From the NCBI GenBank assembly GCA_040880065.1, contig JBBDJE010000059.1, positions 1-64,000 of the forward strand: a stretch of 64,000 nt of DNA, written 5' to 3'. Of the stretch, positions 18,642 to 27,194 are shown piece by piece. The notes beneath the pieces were generated by a model that saw nothing but the letters and a program-made list of their open reading frames with translations, made no database searches and was not told the DNA's origin. Position numbers and translations under genes: made by a program. The first letter of the stretch is position 1; the number at the start of each line of letters is the position of its first letter. Source of the stretch: Abyssibius sp040880065 (lineage in GTDB: Bacteria; Pseudomonadota; Alphaproteobacteria; Rhodobacterales; Rhodobacteraceae).

Positions 18642-21319
18642 TCTGCAAGCGGCAGGCTTACACGGAACACCGCACCGGGGGCATCGGGGGCGTTGTCTTC
18701 CAGTGTCAGATCGCCGTGCAGGTTGCGCATGATCTCGCGGCTGATCGGCAGGCCCAGCCCGGCGCTGCCCGCAAGCGTTTCCGAACTGAGGCGCGAAAAT
18801 TTCTCGAATACGCGTTCGCGGTCATGCGCGGCTATACCCGGCCCGTTATCTGTAACACCAATCAGGGCCTGCTTGCCGACCTGCCGCGCATGAATGGTCA
18901 ATTCGGGGGCCGCGGCCACGCCATATTTCACAGCATTTGTAATGAGGTTGATGAAGACCTGCGCAAGACGGTCGAAATCGGCCCGCACGATCAGCGGCGC
19001 TTCAGGAAGCTTCAGCACAATGCGCACGCCCGCCGCGCTGATCAGTGTTTCGGCACTGGCAAGCGCGCGCTCGATCACCGTTTGCAGTTGCACATCTTGC
19101 AGCACCCAGTTCACACGTCCGCTTTCGAGATGCGACAGATCAAGGATCTCGTCAAGAATCCGCGTAAGCCGTTCGCTTTCGTCGCGGATGATACCGGCAA
19201 AGCGCTGGGCTTTTTCATCCGAAAGGTCTTCCGTTTCACGCAGAATTTCCGAAAACGAGCGGATCGAGGTCATCGGGGTGCGCAACTCGTGGCTGACCTG
19301 GGACAGGAAGGCGTCTTTCTGCGCGCCAAGTTCTGTCAGCTTGGCATTGGCCTGGCGCAATTGCTGCGCGGTTTCGGCAAGCTCGCGCGACTGCGCCTCC
19401 ACCTGTTGTGAATATTCCATGATCTGCGCCGTTTCATCGGCGATCTTCATCAACTCGTCTACCGAGACCATACCGCCACCGGCGATCTGACTCACCATCG
19501 CATGCGCCGAAGCGCCCCCGACCGAGCCTGAAAGCTCGCGCTCCAGAAGCTGAACGAAATCATCGGTGGCTTCCGGCAGCCCGCTGTTGCGGCCCTGGCT
19601 AAGCGCCACGCGGGTGAACAGCGCATGCGCGGCATCGGACCCCAAAATGCGCTGGGCAAGCGCATAAAGGTCTTCGGCTGTGGCCGAGCGCGCAATCAGG
19701 TAGCCGCCCGAGCCTTCATTCAGGCGGAACACATCCACAAACTGCGTGGCTTGCAGGCGCTCCAGCGGGGTTGGCGTGCTGCCAAGAGATACGGCAAAAA
19801 ACAATCCGGTGTTAACGGTCATTGCCCAGAACATCGAATGCACCAGATCATCGCCGAAATCCAACCCGAACAGGGATTGCGGGCGCAGCATTTCCCAGCC
19901 AAACGGGCCATTGGCGAGCGTTTGGGCGCCGAGGATGAAGCCGCCATCAAAGCTTGGCAAAAACAGCGTATAGGCCCAGATGATGAAGCCGCCAATCATA
20001 CCCACCAACGCGCCTTTGCGCGTTGCTCCGCGCCAGAACAGCCCGCCGATCAGTGCGGGCACAACCTGCGCGATTCCGGCAAAAGAAATAAGCCCGATCG
20101 CGGCCAGCGCGGTTGAGCCGCCCGTAACCCGGAAATAGAGATAGCCGAGCAGCAACACCGCCGCGATGCTGATACGGCGGCTGACCAGCAGCACGTTTTT
20201 TACATCGCCCGAGGATTGCAAATGCCCTGTGCTGGCACGCAGCCAAAGCGGCATGACAATGTGGTTTGACATCATGGTTGAAAGCGCGATTGCTGCCACA
20301 ATCACCATAGATGTGGCCGAGGAAAACCCGCCAAGAAAGGCTAGAAGTGCCAAAGTATTCTGCCCTTCGGCCAAGGGAACCGACAGCACGAACAGGTCGG
20401 GGTTGGAGCCCTCGGGCAGGATCGAGCCGCCTGCAATGGCGATGGGCAGCACAAACAGGCTCATCAAAAACAGATAAAACGGAAACGCCCAACTGGCCAC
20501 GGCAAGGTGGCGCTCATCGGCGTTTTCCACCACCGTCACCTGAAACATGCGCGGCAGGCAGATGATGGCGGTGGCGGATAGAAACACCAGTGTCGCCCAG
20601 CGCGGCGAAAAGATATTTTCGGGGTGCAGCAAATCGGGTGCAGCGCGCGAGAAGATATCGGCGGGACCATTGGCCACACCCCAAACAACGAAAATGCCCA
20701 CGGCAAGCAGCGCAAACAGCTTTACCACTGCTTCAAGCGCAATGGCGGTGACAACGCCGTGGTGACGCTCGTTCACATCCACATTGCGGGTGCCGAACAA
20801 AATGGTGAAAACCGCAAGGCCAACCGCTATCCAGAAGGCCGTGGCATTTGCGCTGCCAAACCCGCTTTCGGCCGTTTCAAACACCGAGAATGACAGGGTG
20901 ATCGACTGGAGTTGCAGCGCGATATACGGGGTTGATCCGATGACAGCCAGAAAGGTAACCGCCACCGCCAGCGTGGGGCTTTTGCCATAGCGCGACGAGA
21001 TCATATCGGCGATGGATGTGATGCGCTGCGCACGGCCAATGCGCAGGATTTTGCGCAAAAGCCACCACCAGCCGATAAAGACCAATGTCGGGCCAAGGTA
21101 GATGGCCACATATTCAAGCCCGTTGCGCGCAGCCGAGCCGACTGCGCCATAAAATGTCCATGCCGTGCAATAGACCGAAATTGACAACGTGTAGACGATG
21201 GGCGAGCGCAGCCACGAGAAATGGCCGCGCGCAGCCCGCCGCTCTGCCCAGAAGGCCACCGCAAACAACAAGGCGACATAGGCAAGGCAGACGAAAAGCA
21301 GAATGTTGAAATTCAACAT
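18626..21319 (-). CDS. sodium/solute symporter-domain hybrid sensor histidine kinase (CrbS/CbrA type)
   Basis: 897 residues. The first 480 or so form a sodium:solute symporter-like membrane domain with 12-13 helices (opening MLNFNILLFVCLAYVALLFAV; YTLSISVYCTAWTFYGAVG). A linker and coiled coil follow (about 590-660), then the dimerisation helix with phospho-acceptor His677 (LSQVSHELRTPM) and an ATPase domain (NLITNAVKYG, DNGPGIA, GSAGLGL). The kinase class includes CrbS and CbrA, which control acetate and amino-acid use. There is no receiver domain in the protein, so the separate regulator at 21562 is the likely partner. The last gene of a minus-strand unit. Confidence 0.9.
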   Translation of the reverse strand: MLNFNILLFVCLAYVALLFAVAFWAERRAARGHFSWLRSPIVYTLSISVYCTAWTFYGAVGSAARNGLEYVAIYLGPTLVFIGWWWLLRKILRIGRAQRITSIADMISSRYGKSPTLAVAVTFLAVIGSTPYIALQLQSITLSFSVFETAESGFGSANATAFWIAVGLAVFTILFGTRNVDVNERHHGVVTAIALEAVVKLFALLAVGIFVVWGVANGPADIFSRAAPDLLHPENIFSPRWATLVFLSATAIICLPRMFQVTVVENADERHLAVASWAFPFYLFLMSLFVLPIAIAGGSILPEGSNPDLFVLSVPLAEGQNTLALLAFLGGFSSATSMVIVAAIALSTMMSNHIVMPLWLRASTGHLQSSGDVKNVLLVSRRISIAAVLLLGYLYFRVTGGSTALAAIGLISFAGIAQVVPALIGGLFWRGATRKGALVGMIGGFIIWAYTLFLPSFDGGFILGAQTLANGPFGWEMLRPQSLFGLDFGDDLVHSMFWAMTVNTGLFFAVSLGSTPTPLERLQATQFVDVFRLNEGSGGYLIARSATAEDLYALAQRILGSDAAHALFTRVALSQGRNSGLPEATDDFVQLLERELSGSVGGASAHAMVSQIAGGGMVSVDELMKIADETAQIMEYSQQVEAQSRELAETAQQLRQANAKLTELGAQKDAFLSQVSHELRTPMTSIRSFSEILRETEDLSDEKAQRFAGIIRDESERLTRILDEILDLSHLESGRVNWVLQDVQLQTVIERALASAETLISAAGVRIVLKLPEAPLIVRADFDRLAQVFINLITNAVKYGVAAAPELTIHARQVGKQALIGVTDNGPGIAAHDRERVFEKFSRLSSETLAGSAGLGLPISREIMRNLHGDLTLEDNAPDAPGAVFRVSLPLADYAPR

Positions 21320-21322
21320 GGC

Positions 21323-21565
21323 TTAGCCCGGGTCGTCGCGCATTATGGCGCGCGCAAGCCTGCGCGCCAGTAAAATCAGCCCAAGCCAGACGCCGAACAC
21401 ATAGACAAAAACCGCCGGAAGGCCCAAAATTGTGCCCGCCTGCGCGAAGACCCAAATGATGGGCGAGAGCAATAAAAAGCCGCCGAGAATGGGCAAAAGT
21501 CCGGCAAAATCCTGCCTGCGCCGCCGCTCCAGCGCGCGTTGGGCAAGGTCGGGCTTGGTGGTCAT
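21323..21565 (-). CDS. small two-helix membrane protein linked to the symporter-type kinase
   Basis: 80 residues. A basic N-terminus (LAQRALERRRRQ) precedes two hydrophobic helices (about 23-41 and 48-68) and a basic tail (LARRLARAIMRDD). Its ATG overlaps the stop of the response regulator (ATGA) and its stop is three bases before the kinase start, so the three are translated together. The size and topology recall the small subunits that accompany some sodium/solute symporters. I infer, without direct evidence, that it is an accessory of the kinase membrane domain. Confidence 0.75.
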   Translation of the reverse strand: MTTKPDLAQRALERRRRQDFAGLLPILGGFLLLSPIIWVFAQAGTILGLPAVFVYVFGVWLGLILLARRLARAIMRDDPG

Positions 21566-21927
21566 AGCCCGACCAACAGCCGCGCGCGCGCGACCAGTTC
21601 GGCATTGGCGAAGGGTTTGGTCATGAACACATCCACACCAATATCTTCAGCCATTTGCTGGTCGCGCGCTTGACCCTTGGCGGTGAGCATCATGACTTTG
21701 GGTGCGGTCTGCCCCTTCAGGCGCAGGTCGCGCAGAATATCAAAGCCGCTGCGATTGGGCAGCATCACATCCAAAATCACCAGATCGGGGGCGCATTCTG
21801 TAATGCGTGCCAGCGCGCGGTTGCCATCGGGTTCACTCAGCACATCGAACCCTGCGCGCTCCAGCAAAAAGGTTAAAGATTCGACGATGTTCGGTTCGTC
21901 CTCAACAATCAGGACAGACTTGCGCAC
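21562..21927 (-). CDS. receiver-only response regulator
   Basis: 121 residues forming one CheY-like receiver domain and nothing else. Acidic pocket ED at 9-10, phospho-acceptor Asp53 (DLVILDVMLPNRSG), Thr in MMLTAKGQ and Lys in FMTKPFA are all present, so it should be phosphorylatable. With no DNA-binding domain it must act by contact with a protein, or relay phosphate onward. It is the first gene of the three-gene kinase unit, and the likely recipient of phosphate from the kinase at 18626-21319. Confidence 0.92.
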   Translation of the reverse strand: MRKSVLIVEDEPNIVESLTFLLERAGFDVLSEPDGNRALARITECAPDLVILDVMLPNRSGFDILRDLRLKGQTAPKVMMLTAKGQARDQQMAEDIGVDVFMTKPFANAELVARARLLVGL

Positions 21928-21934
21928 AGATTAC

Positions 21935-21961
21935 CCCCCGGCGCCCATTCGGCGCTGGGGG
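21935..21961. other. stem-loop between the XRE regulator and the response regulator
   Basis: On the minus strand, CCCCC, a mismatch, GCGCC, a short loop, GGCGC and GGGGG form a compact GC hairpin. It lies after the stop of the XRE regulator and just before the response-regulator start. No T-run follows, so it is not a clear terminator; it could limit read-through or stabilise an mRNA end. Confidence 0.4.
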
Positions 21962-22000
21962 CAGAATAAAAGGCGAAAAGGCCAAATGCCAAGCGATTTG

Positions 22001-23323
22001 TCAGCCAGCCGTCTGCGGAATTTCTGTAAGATAGGCAGCGCGGCTGCGCGCAGCACAATCGGTGCGCGTGCATATCGCACAAGCGGTGCCGACTTTTGAC
22101 ATGCCTTGTGGCCGAGGAAACCACGGCGCAATCGCCTCAAGGCTTTCATCGGGGATCAGCAACATGGCCGCCTGATAATTGGGAGCCTGCCCCACCGGCG
22201 CTGTTGCCGTCTGTTCGGCCAGTGACAGCGCGGTGATCGCCGTGCCATCGGTGAGTGACAGGGCCGCTACGCTGCTGCGGTCGGGGGTGCTGAACGCCTG
22301 AAAGATTGGCCAAAGCGCACATGCCGCGCCGTGGCGTGGCAGTGCAAAGCTTTCAAGTGGCTGGCGCCAGACCGGCTGGCCTGCGGCATTCACCACCAAA
22401 AGCCCGAAACGCGGTGCCGCGATTCCGTCGCGCCGCAGGGTTGCAAGCCGCCGGTAGACGCGAATTTGGCTGCTCCCGAAATGCTGGCCCAGCGCATGGG
22501 GGTTATAAAAAAGCTGCGCTGCGGATTTTGCAAACGCTTCAAGCGGTAGCGCGGCGGCGTCGCTGGCATAGCGGGCCAGCAGGTCATGCGCCATGGCATG
22601 CGCGGCTTGGCTGTCAAGCTCGGGCGCATCGGCCAGAAGCGATGCGATTGTGCCGCCGGCATCCAGCGCGGCGAAGCGGTAGCCGTGGCGCAGCATGAAC
22701 CTGTCCACCGCCTCTTCCGGCGTGGCAGCGGCGGCGGCGCCTTCGCTGGCGCGGTCCAGATAGGCGCTGAGCGCTGTCGCCGCATTGGACAGGCGGCGGC
22801 TTTCGTCGTGAATGCTGCGCACAAAGCGGCGCTGCTGGTCGGGGGCGATATCATCCACCGTGCTCAGAATGCCCGCGGCAGAGCGGATTGCCGTAATGTT
22901 TGACAATACGCTATGCAGGGTTTCGGCTAGAAACGGGTCATGGCTCAAACGGTCGCTCAGCACTGTAATGGCCTCGCGCAGATCATGGTTCTGGCGTGAC
23001 AGGGCGGCAACGCTTTGCGCCCAGCCGGGGAATTGCGCGATAAAGACTTCAATTTGTGTTGGATCCATACCGCTTTGTGCTGTGGCCACGGCGCGCAACT
23101 CGGCAAGTTGCGCGGAATCCGGCCCTTCGTTCAGCACAGCGGCTGGCATGTCGAGCGCGCGGGCCAATGCCTGTAATCGCACCCCTGCGATTCTGCGCTT
23201 ATTATGCTCGATCAGGTTGAGGTATGACGCCGACACCCCCGCTTCTGCCGCAAGTTGACGTTGCGTGAGGCCCATTTTGCGCCGGGCTTCACGAATGCGT
23301 GTGCCAACCAGTTGCCCTGCCAT
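22001..23323 (-). CDS. XRE-family regulator of the short-chain fatty acyl (ScfR-like) type
   Basis: 440 residues. An N-terminal helix-turn-helix (about 10-62: GLTQRQLAAEAGVSASYLNLIE) is followed by a helical region (131-189) and a long C-terminal domain ending in a cysteine cluster (Cys415, Cys418, Cys423 in CAICTRTDC), which fits DUF2083 of ScfR-like regulators. These control acetate, propionate and glyoxylate metabolism. No HExxH metallopeptidase motif, common in relatives, is visible. The start at 23323 has AGAGGA upstream. It is divergent from the transporter-acs block, which I infer it controls. Confidence 0.85.
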   Translation of the reverse strand: MAGQLVGTRIREARRKMGLTQRQLAAEAGVSASYLNLIEHNKRRIAGVRLQALARALDMPAAVLNEGPDSAQLAELRAVATAQSGMDPTQIEVFIAQFPGWAQSVAALSRQNHDLREAITVLSDRLSHDPFLAETLHSVLSNITAIRSAAGILSTVDDIAPDQQRRFVRSIHDESRRLSNAATALSAYLDRASEGAAAAATPEEAVDRFMLRHGYRFAALDAGGTIASLLADAPELDSQAAHAMAHDLLARYASDAAALPLEAFAKSAAQLFYNPHALGQHFGSSQIRVYRRLATLRRDGIAAPRFGLLVVNAAGQPVWRQPLESFALPRHGAACALWPIFQAFSTPDRSSVAALSLTDGTAITALSLAEQTATAPVGQAPNYQAAMLLIPDESLEAIAPWFPRPQGMSKVGTACAICTRTDCAARSRAAYLTEIPQTAG

Positions 23324-23336
23324 ATGCGATCCTCTT

Positions 23337-23455
23337 GCTTTGCAACGAAAAAAACACCGTTTTGTAAATAAGTTCACTATTGTGCGCTGCAATATAGAAA
23401 TATATTTACAAAATTACGCAATGAAAGCAATCATTTATTGTTAACTTCACAAAAT
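23337..23455. promoter_or_regulatory. AT-rich divergent control region with TTTGTAAAT inverted repeats
   Basis: A perfect 10-base inverted pair, TTTTGTAAAT (23360-23369) and ATTTACAAAA (23404-23413), lies 34 bases apart. Related half-sites TTTGCAA (near 23339) and TTCACAAAA (near 23446) flank them. The region is far richer in A and T than its neighbours and separates the XRE regulator from the binding-protein gene. The half-sites resemble the TTTGCAAA core bound by RamB-type regulators, which are of the same class as the adjacent gene. Operator function is inferred. Confidence 0.55.
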
Positions 23456-23526
23456 ACCCTGCATTATACCCATGGCGCAATGCGCCCCGCCGGATAACCG
23501 GTCAGGACAGGAATGGGAGGAAATTC

Positions 23527-24870
23527 ATGTCAAAACTAACCCTCAGCCGTCGCGGACTTATCCGCTCGGGCGCCGTTGCAGGCGCGGGCCTTGCTTTGCC
23601 CACGATCTTTACGGGCGCTGCGTCGGCCTATACAAACGAACCTACCGGCAGCGATGTCGTCTTTGGCTTCAACGTGCCGCAGTCTGGCCCCTATGCCGAT
23701 GAAGGTGCTGACGAACTTCGTGCCTATATGCTTGCTGTCAAACACCTGAACGGTGAAGGCGATGGCGGTATGATCAGCACATTCACCGGCAATGCCCTGA
23801 CGGGCCAAGGTGTGCTTGGCAAGCGCGTCGCCTATGTAACGGGCGATACGCAAACGAAATCCGATGCCGCGCGGGCCTCGGCCCAGTCGATGATCCAGCG
23901 CGATGGCGCCGTGATGATCACCGGTGGTTCAAGCTCTGGTGTGGCCGTGGCCGTGCAGGGCTTGTGCCAGGAAGCGGGCGTTATCTTCATGGCCTGTCTG
24001 ACACACTCCAATGACACGACTGGCAAGGACAAGAAGGCCAATGGCTTCCGCCATTTCTTCAACGCCTATATGTCGGGTGCCGCACTGGCCCCCGTGCTGT
24101 CAAAATCCTATGGCACTGATCGTCGGGCTTACCATCTGACGGCCGACTACACATGGGGCTGGACACAGCAGGCCTCCATGCAGGCCTTCACCGAAGCCGA
24201 AGGCTGGGAAACCGTCAACAACGTGCTGACCCCGCTGACCGCCACCGACTTCAGCTCGTATATCGCCCCGGTTCTGAACTCGGGTGCCGATGTTCTGGTG
24301 CTGAACCATTACGGCGGAAACATGGTGAACTCGCTGACCAACGCCGTGCAGTTCGGTCTGCGTGACAAACAGGTCAACGGCAAGAACTTCGAAATCGTTG
24401 TGCCGCTCTATTCCGAGCTGATGGCCAAGGGTGCAGGCGAAAACGTGCGCGGCATCTTCGGGTCGTCGAACTGGCATTGGCAGTTGCCCGATGCTGGCAC
24501 GCAGGCCTTCACCAAGTCGTTTGGCGAGGAATACGGCTTCCCGCCAAGCCAGGCTGCCCATACCGCCTATGTCCAGACGCTGCTTTATGCGGATGCGGCT
24601 GAACGCGCGGGCACCTTCAACCCCTGCGGCATTGTAGAGGCCCTTGAAGGCTTTACCTTCGATGGTCTTGGCGACGGGCCAACCGAATACCGCGCCGCCG
24701 ACCACCAGTGCTTCAAGGATGTGCTGGTTGTGAAAGGCGCGGAGAACCCGACATCCGAATATGATGTGCTCGAGGTGGTTGAAGTGACCCCGCGCGCGCA
24801 GGTTGAATACGACCCGGAGAACGAGTTCTTTGCTGGTGGTGCCTTGGGTGAATGTAACCCCGGCGCATAA
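23527..24870 (+). CDS. ABC transporter substrate-binding protein, Tat-exported (LivJ/amide-urea type)
   Basis: 447 residues. The N-terminus LTLSRRGLIRSG has a twin-arginine motif, then a hydrophobic stretch and an AASA cleavage site near residue 36, so it should be folded and exported by Tat. The mature part is of the Leu/Ile/Val-binding periplasmic class (VVFGFNVPQSGPYADEGADE; later TADYTWGWTQQ, DVLVLNHYGG). Four cysteines are visible in the mature protein. The ligand is unknown; the acs gene at the end of the operon points to a small carboxylate. The ATG has GGGAGGAA upstream. Confidence 0.88.
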   Translation: MSKLTLSRRGLIRSGAVAGAGLALPTIFTGAASAYTNEPTGSDVVFGFNVPQSGPYADEGADELRAYMLAVKHLNGEGDGGMISTFTGNALTGQGVLGKRVAYVTGDTQTKSDAARASAQSMIQRDGAVMITGGSSSGVAVAVQGLCQEAGVIFMACLTHSNDTTGKDKKANGFRHFFNAYMSGAALAPVLSKSYGTDRRAYHLTADYTWGWTQQASMQAFTEAEGWETVNNVLTPLTATDFSSYIAPVLNSGADVLVLNHYGGNMVNSLTNAVQFGLRDKQVNGKNFEIVVPLYSELMAKGAGENVRGIFGSSNWHWQLPDAGTQAFTKSFGEEYGFPPSQAAHTAYVQTLLYADAAERAGTFNPCGIVEALEGFTFDGLGDGPTEYRAADHQCFKDVLVVKGAENPTSEYDVLEVVEVTPRAQVEYDPENEFFAGGALGECNPGA

Positions 24871-24967
24871 GTTTCCCCCTCGGGAATCACTCCCGGTCGC
24901 ATCCTGTGTGGTGCGGCCGGCTTTTCCGCAGATAGCGGGCCACATGTAACATCGAGCGAGAACCACG

Positions 24968-26011
24968 ATGGATGCTGTTTTTCTTCAATTGCTGAACGGG
25001 CTGGACAAGGGCTCGGCCTATGCGCTTATCGCGCTGGGCCTTACGCTGATTTTCGGCACATTGGGTGTGGTCAACTTCGCCCATGGCGCGTTGTTCATGC
25101 TTGGCGCGTTTTGCGCTGTGACCTTCAATAAAATTCTGAATATTGCAAGCGTCACGCTCGATCCGGAACGCACCGATTTTCTGGGCAATCCGCTGAAAGT
25201 GGAAACGCCATATATTGAAATGTGGTTCGGCGATTTTGGCAGCTGGATGATAGATTATACCGTGCCGCTGGCCATTATCGTGGCCATTCCGGTGATGATC
25301 CTGCTTGGCATCATCATGGAACGCGGCTTGATCAAGCATTTTTACAAGCGCCCCCATGCCGACCAGATTCTCGTGACCTTCGGCCTTGCCATCGTGTTGC
25401 AGGAAATCATCAAATTTTATTTCGGCGCCAACCCCATTCCCACACCATCGCCCGCTGCGTTCAAAGGCTCGATCGATATTGGTGTGATGTTGGGCATGGC
25501 CGAAAATGCCGTCATCTATCCGTTCTGGCGGCTGATCTACTTTGTCTTTTCGGCGTTGGTCATCGGGTCGATCTTCGCCTTCCTGCAATTCACGACATTC
25601 GGAATGGTGGTGCGCGCCGGCATGGCCGACCGTGAAACCGTGGGGCTGCTCGGTATCAATATCGACCGGCGCTTTACCATCATGTTCGGCATTGCGGCGG
25701 CGGTCGCCGGGGTTGCCGGGGTGATGTACACGCCCATCAACTCGCCAAACTACCATATGGGGATGGATTTTCTGGTGCTGAGCTTTGTGGTTGTCGTTGT
25801 TGGCGGCATGGGCAGCCTGCCCGGGGCAGTCGCCGCCGGGTTCCTGCTCGGCATTCTGGAAAGCTTTGCCTCGATGTCCGAGGTGAAGGACGCCTTTGAA
25901 TCCATCGGCCTGCCCAGCATCGACCAGATTGTTATTTACCTTGTTGCAGTGATCATCCTGCTGACAAGGCCGCGTGGCCTGATGGGCCGCCGCGGTGTGA
26001 TGGAGGAATGA
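24968..26011 (+). CDS. branched-chain-type ABC transporter permease (LivH-like)
   Basis: 347 residues with about eight membrane helices. GLDKGSAYALIALGLTLIFGTLGVVNFAHG near the start and GMVVRAGMADRETVGLLGIN (coupling region) are LivH signatures. It carries an extra segment of about 45 residues between the first helices (near 60-85: ERTDFLGNPLKVETPYIE), making it longer than typical LivH proteins of about 300. It starts 97 bases after the binding-protein gene; only a weak five-pair hairpin lies between. Confidence 0.9.
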   Translation: MDAVFLQLLNGLDKGSAYALIALGLTLIFGTLGVVNFAHGALFMLGAFCAVTFNKILNIASVTLDPERTDFLGNPLKVETPYIEMWFGDFGSWMIDYTVPLAIIVAIPVMILLGIIMERGLIKHFYKRPHADQILVTFGLAIVLQEIIKFYFGANPIPTPSPAAFKGSIDIGVMLGMAENAVIYPFWRLIYFVFSALVIGSIFAFLQFTTFGMVVRAGMADRETVGLLGINIDRRFTIMFGIAAAVAGVAGVMYTPINSPNYHMGMDFLVLSFVVVVVGGMGSLPGAVAAGFLLGILESFASMSEVKDAFESIGLPSIDQIVIYLVAVIILLTRPRGLMGRRGVMEE

Positions 26012-26012
26012 T

Positions 26013-27185
26013 ATGATCAGCAACATCCGTTCAAACGACCGCCTTTTGCTGACGATTGTCATCATCATGGTTCTGGCTGGCCCGATCCTCCTTGCGCCGC
26101 TTGGCGCGGGCTATCCTGCGCTGTTGCAGCGCTTTGCTATCTACGGGCTGTTTGCCGTGGGGTTCAACATTCTGTTCGGGCTGACCGGCTATCTGTCCTT
26201 TGGCCATGCGGCGTTTCTTGGTGTCGGGTCTTATACTGCGGTCTGGATGTTCAAGCTGCTGACCATGAACATCATCCCCGCAATCTTGCTAGCGGTGGTC
26301 ATTTCCGGCCTGTTTGCGCTGCTCATCGGCTTTATCAGCTTGCGGCGGTCGGGGATCTATTTCTCGATCCTGACGCTGGCCTTTGCGCAGATGAGCTATA
26401 ACCTCGCCTATTCGGTGCTGACCCCGCTGACCAATGGCGAGACCGGTCTGCAACTGACGCTGGCTGACCCCCGGGTTCTGGACACGGTTGTAAACCCCAA
26501 CCAGTTGCCGCTGACAAACCTGTTCGGGCTGGATATGAATGCGGTGTTCTGGAACCCCACGATGCTGGGCTATTCCATTCAGTTCAATTACGGGTTTTAC
26601 GTTTGCGCGGCCTTCCTGATTGGCGGTTTTTATCTGTCGATGCGCATTTTCCGCTCGCCCTTCGGGCTGATGTTGCGCGCCGTGAAAACCAACCGCACGC
26701 GGCTGAATTATACCGGCATTAACACCCGGCCCTATACGCTGGCCGCCTTTGTCATCTCGGGCATGTATGCCGGTCTGGCCGGCGCACTTCTGGCCAGCAT
26801 GGAGCCGCTTGCCGGTGCCGAGCGCATGCAGTGGACTGCCTCGGGCGAGGTGGTGCTGATGACCATTCTTGGCGGTGCGGGCACGCTGATCGGGCCGATA
26901 CTTGGGGCTGGCGCAATCAAGTATTTCGAGAATATCTTCTCGACCATCAACGAAGGCGTGCTGAATGCCTGGTTCAGTTTCATGCCGGAATGGGCAAATT
27001 CCGCGCTGACATGGCTGATCTATCCCTTTGTTGGCAAGGGTTGGCACCTGACGCTGGGCATCATGTTCATGCTGGTGGTCATCTTCCTGCCCGGCGGGTT
27101 GGTTGAGGGCGGGCGGCGGTTTGGCGGCTGGGTCAAGCGGCAGTTAAGCCGCAGCCCCAAACCCGCCAATGCCCCCGCAGAATAG
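26013..27185 (+). CDS. branched-chain-type ABC transporter permease (LivM-like)
   Basis: 390 residues, about ten membrane helices. NILFGLTGYLSFGHAAFLGVG and SLRRSGIYFSILTLAFAQM are LivM hallmarks; LRAVKTNRTRLNYTGIN is the region facing the ATPase. It begins one base after the livH-like stop (TGATATG). The second half of the inner-membrane channel. Confidence 0.91.
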   Translation: MISNIRSNDRLLLTIVIIMVLAGPILLAPLGAGYPALLQRFAIYGLFAVGFNILFGLTGYLSFGHAAFLGVGSYTAVWMFKLLTMNIIPAILLAVVISGLFALLIGFISLRRSGIYFSILTLAFAQMSYNLAYSVLTPLTNGETGLQLTLADPRVLDTVVNPNQLPLTNLFGLDMNAVFWNPTMLGYSIQFNYGFYVCAAFLIGGFYLSMRIFRSPFGLMLRAVKTNRTRLNYTGINTRPYTLAAFVISGMYAGLAGALLASMEPLAGAERMQWTASGEVVLMTILGGAGTLIGPILGAGAIKYFENIFSTINEGVLNAWFSFMPEWANSALTWLIYPFVGKGWHLTLGIMFMLVVIFLPGGLVEGGRRFGGWVKRQLSRSPKPANAPAE

Positions 27186-27194
27186 GAGCGCAAG

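Noticed and set aside
23472..23702. A separate small gene overlapping the start of the binding protein
   Set aside because: Out of frame with a clear Tat signal peptide that has a good ribosome site; the product has no recognisable features.
24871..24967. Terminator or attenuator between the binding protein and the LivH-like gene
   Set aside because: Only a five-pair CGGGA/TCCCG hairpin without a T-run was found; too weak to call.
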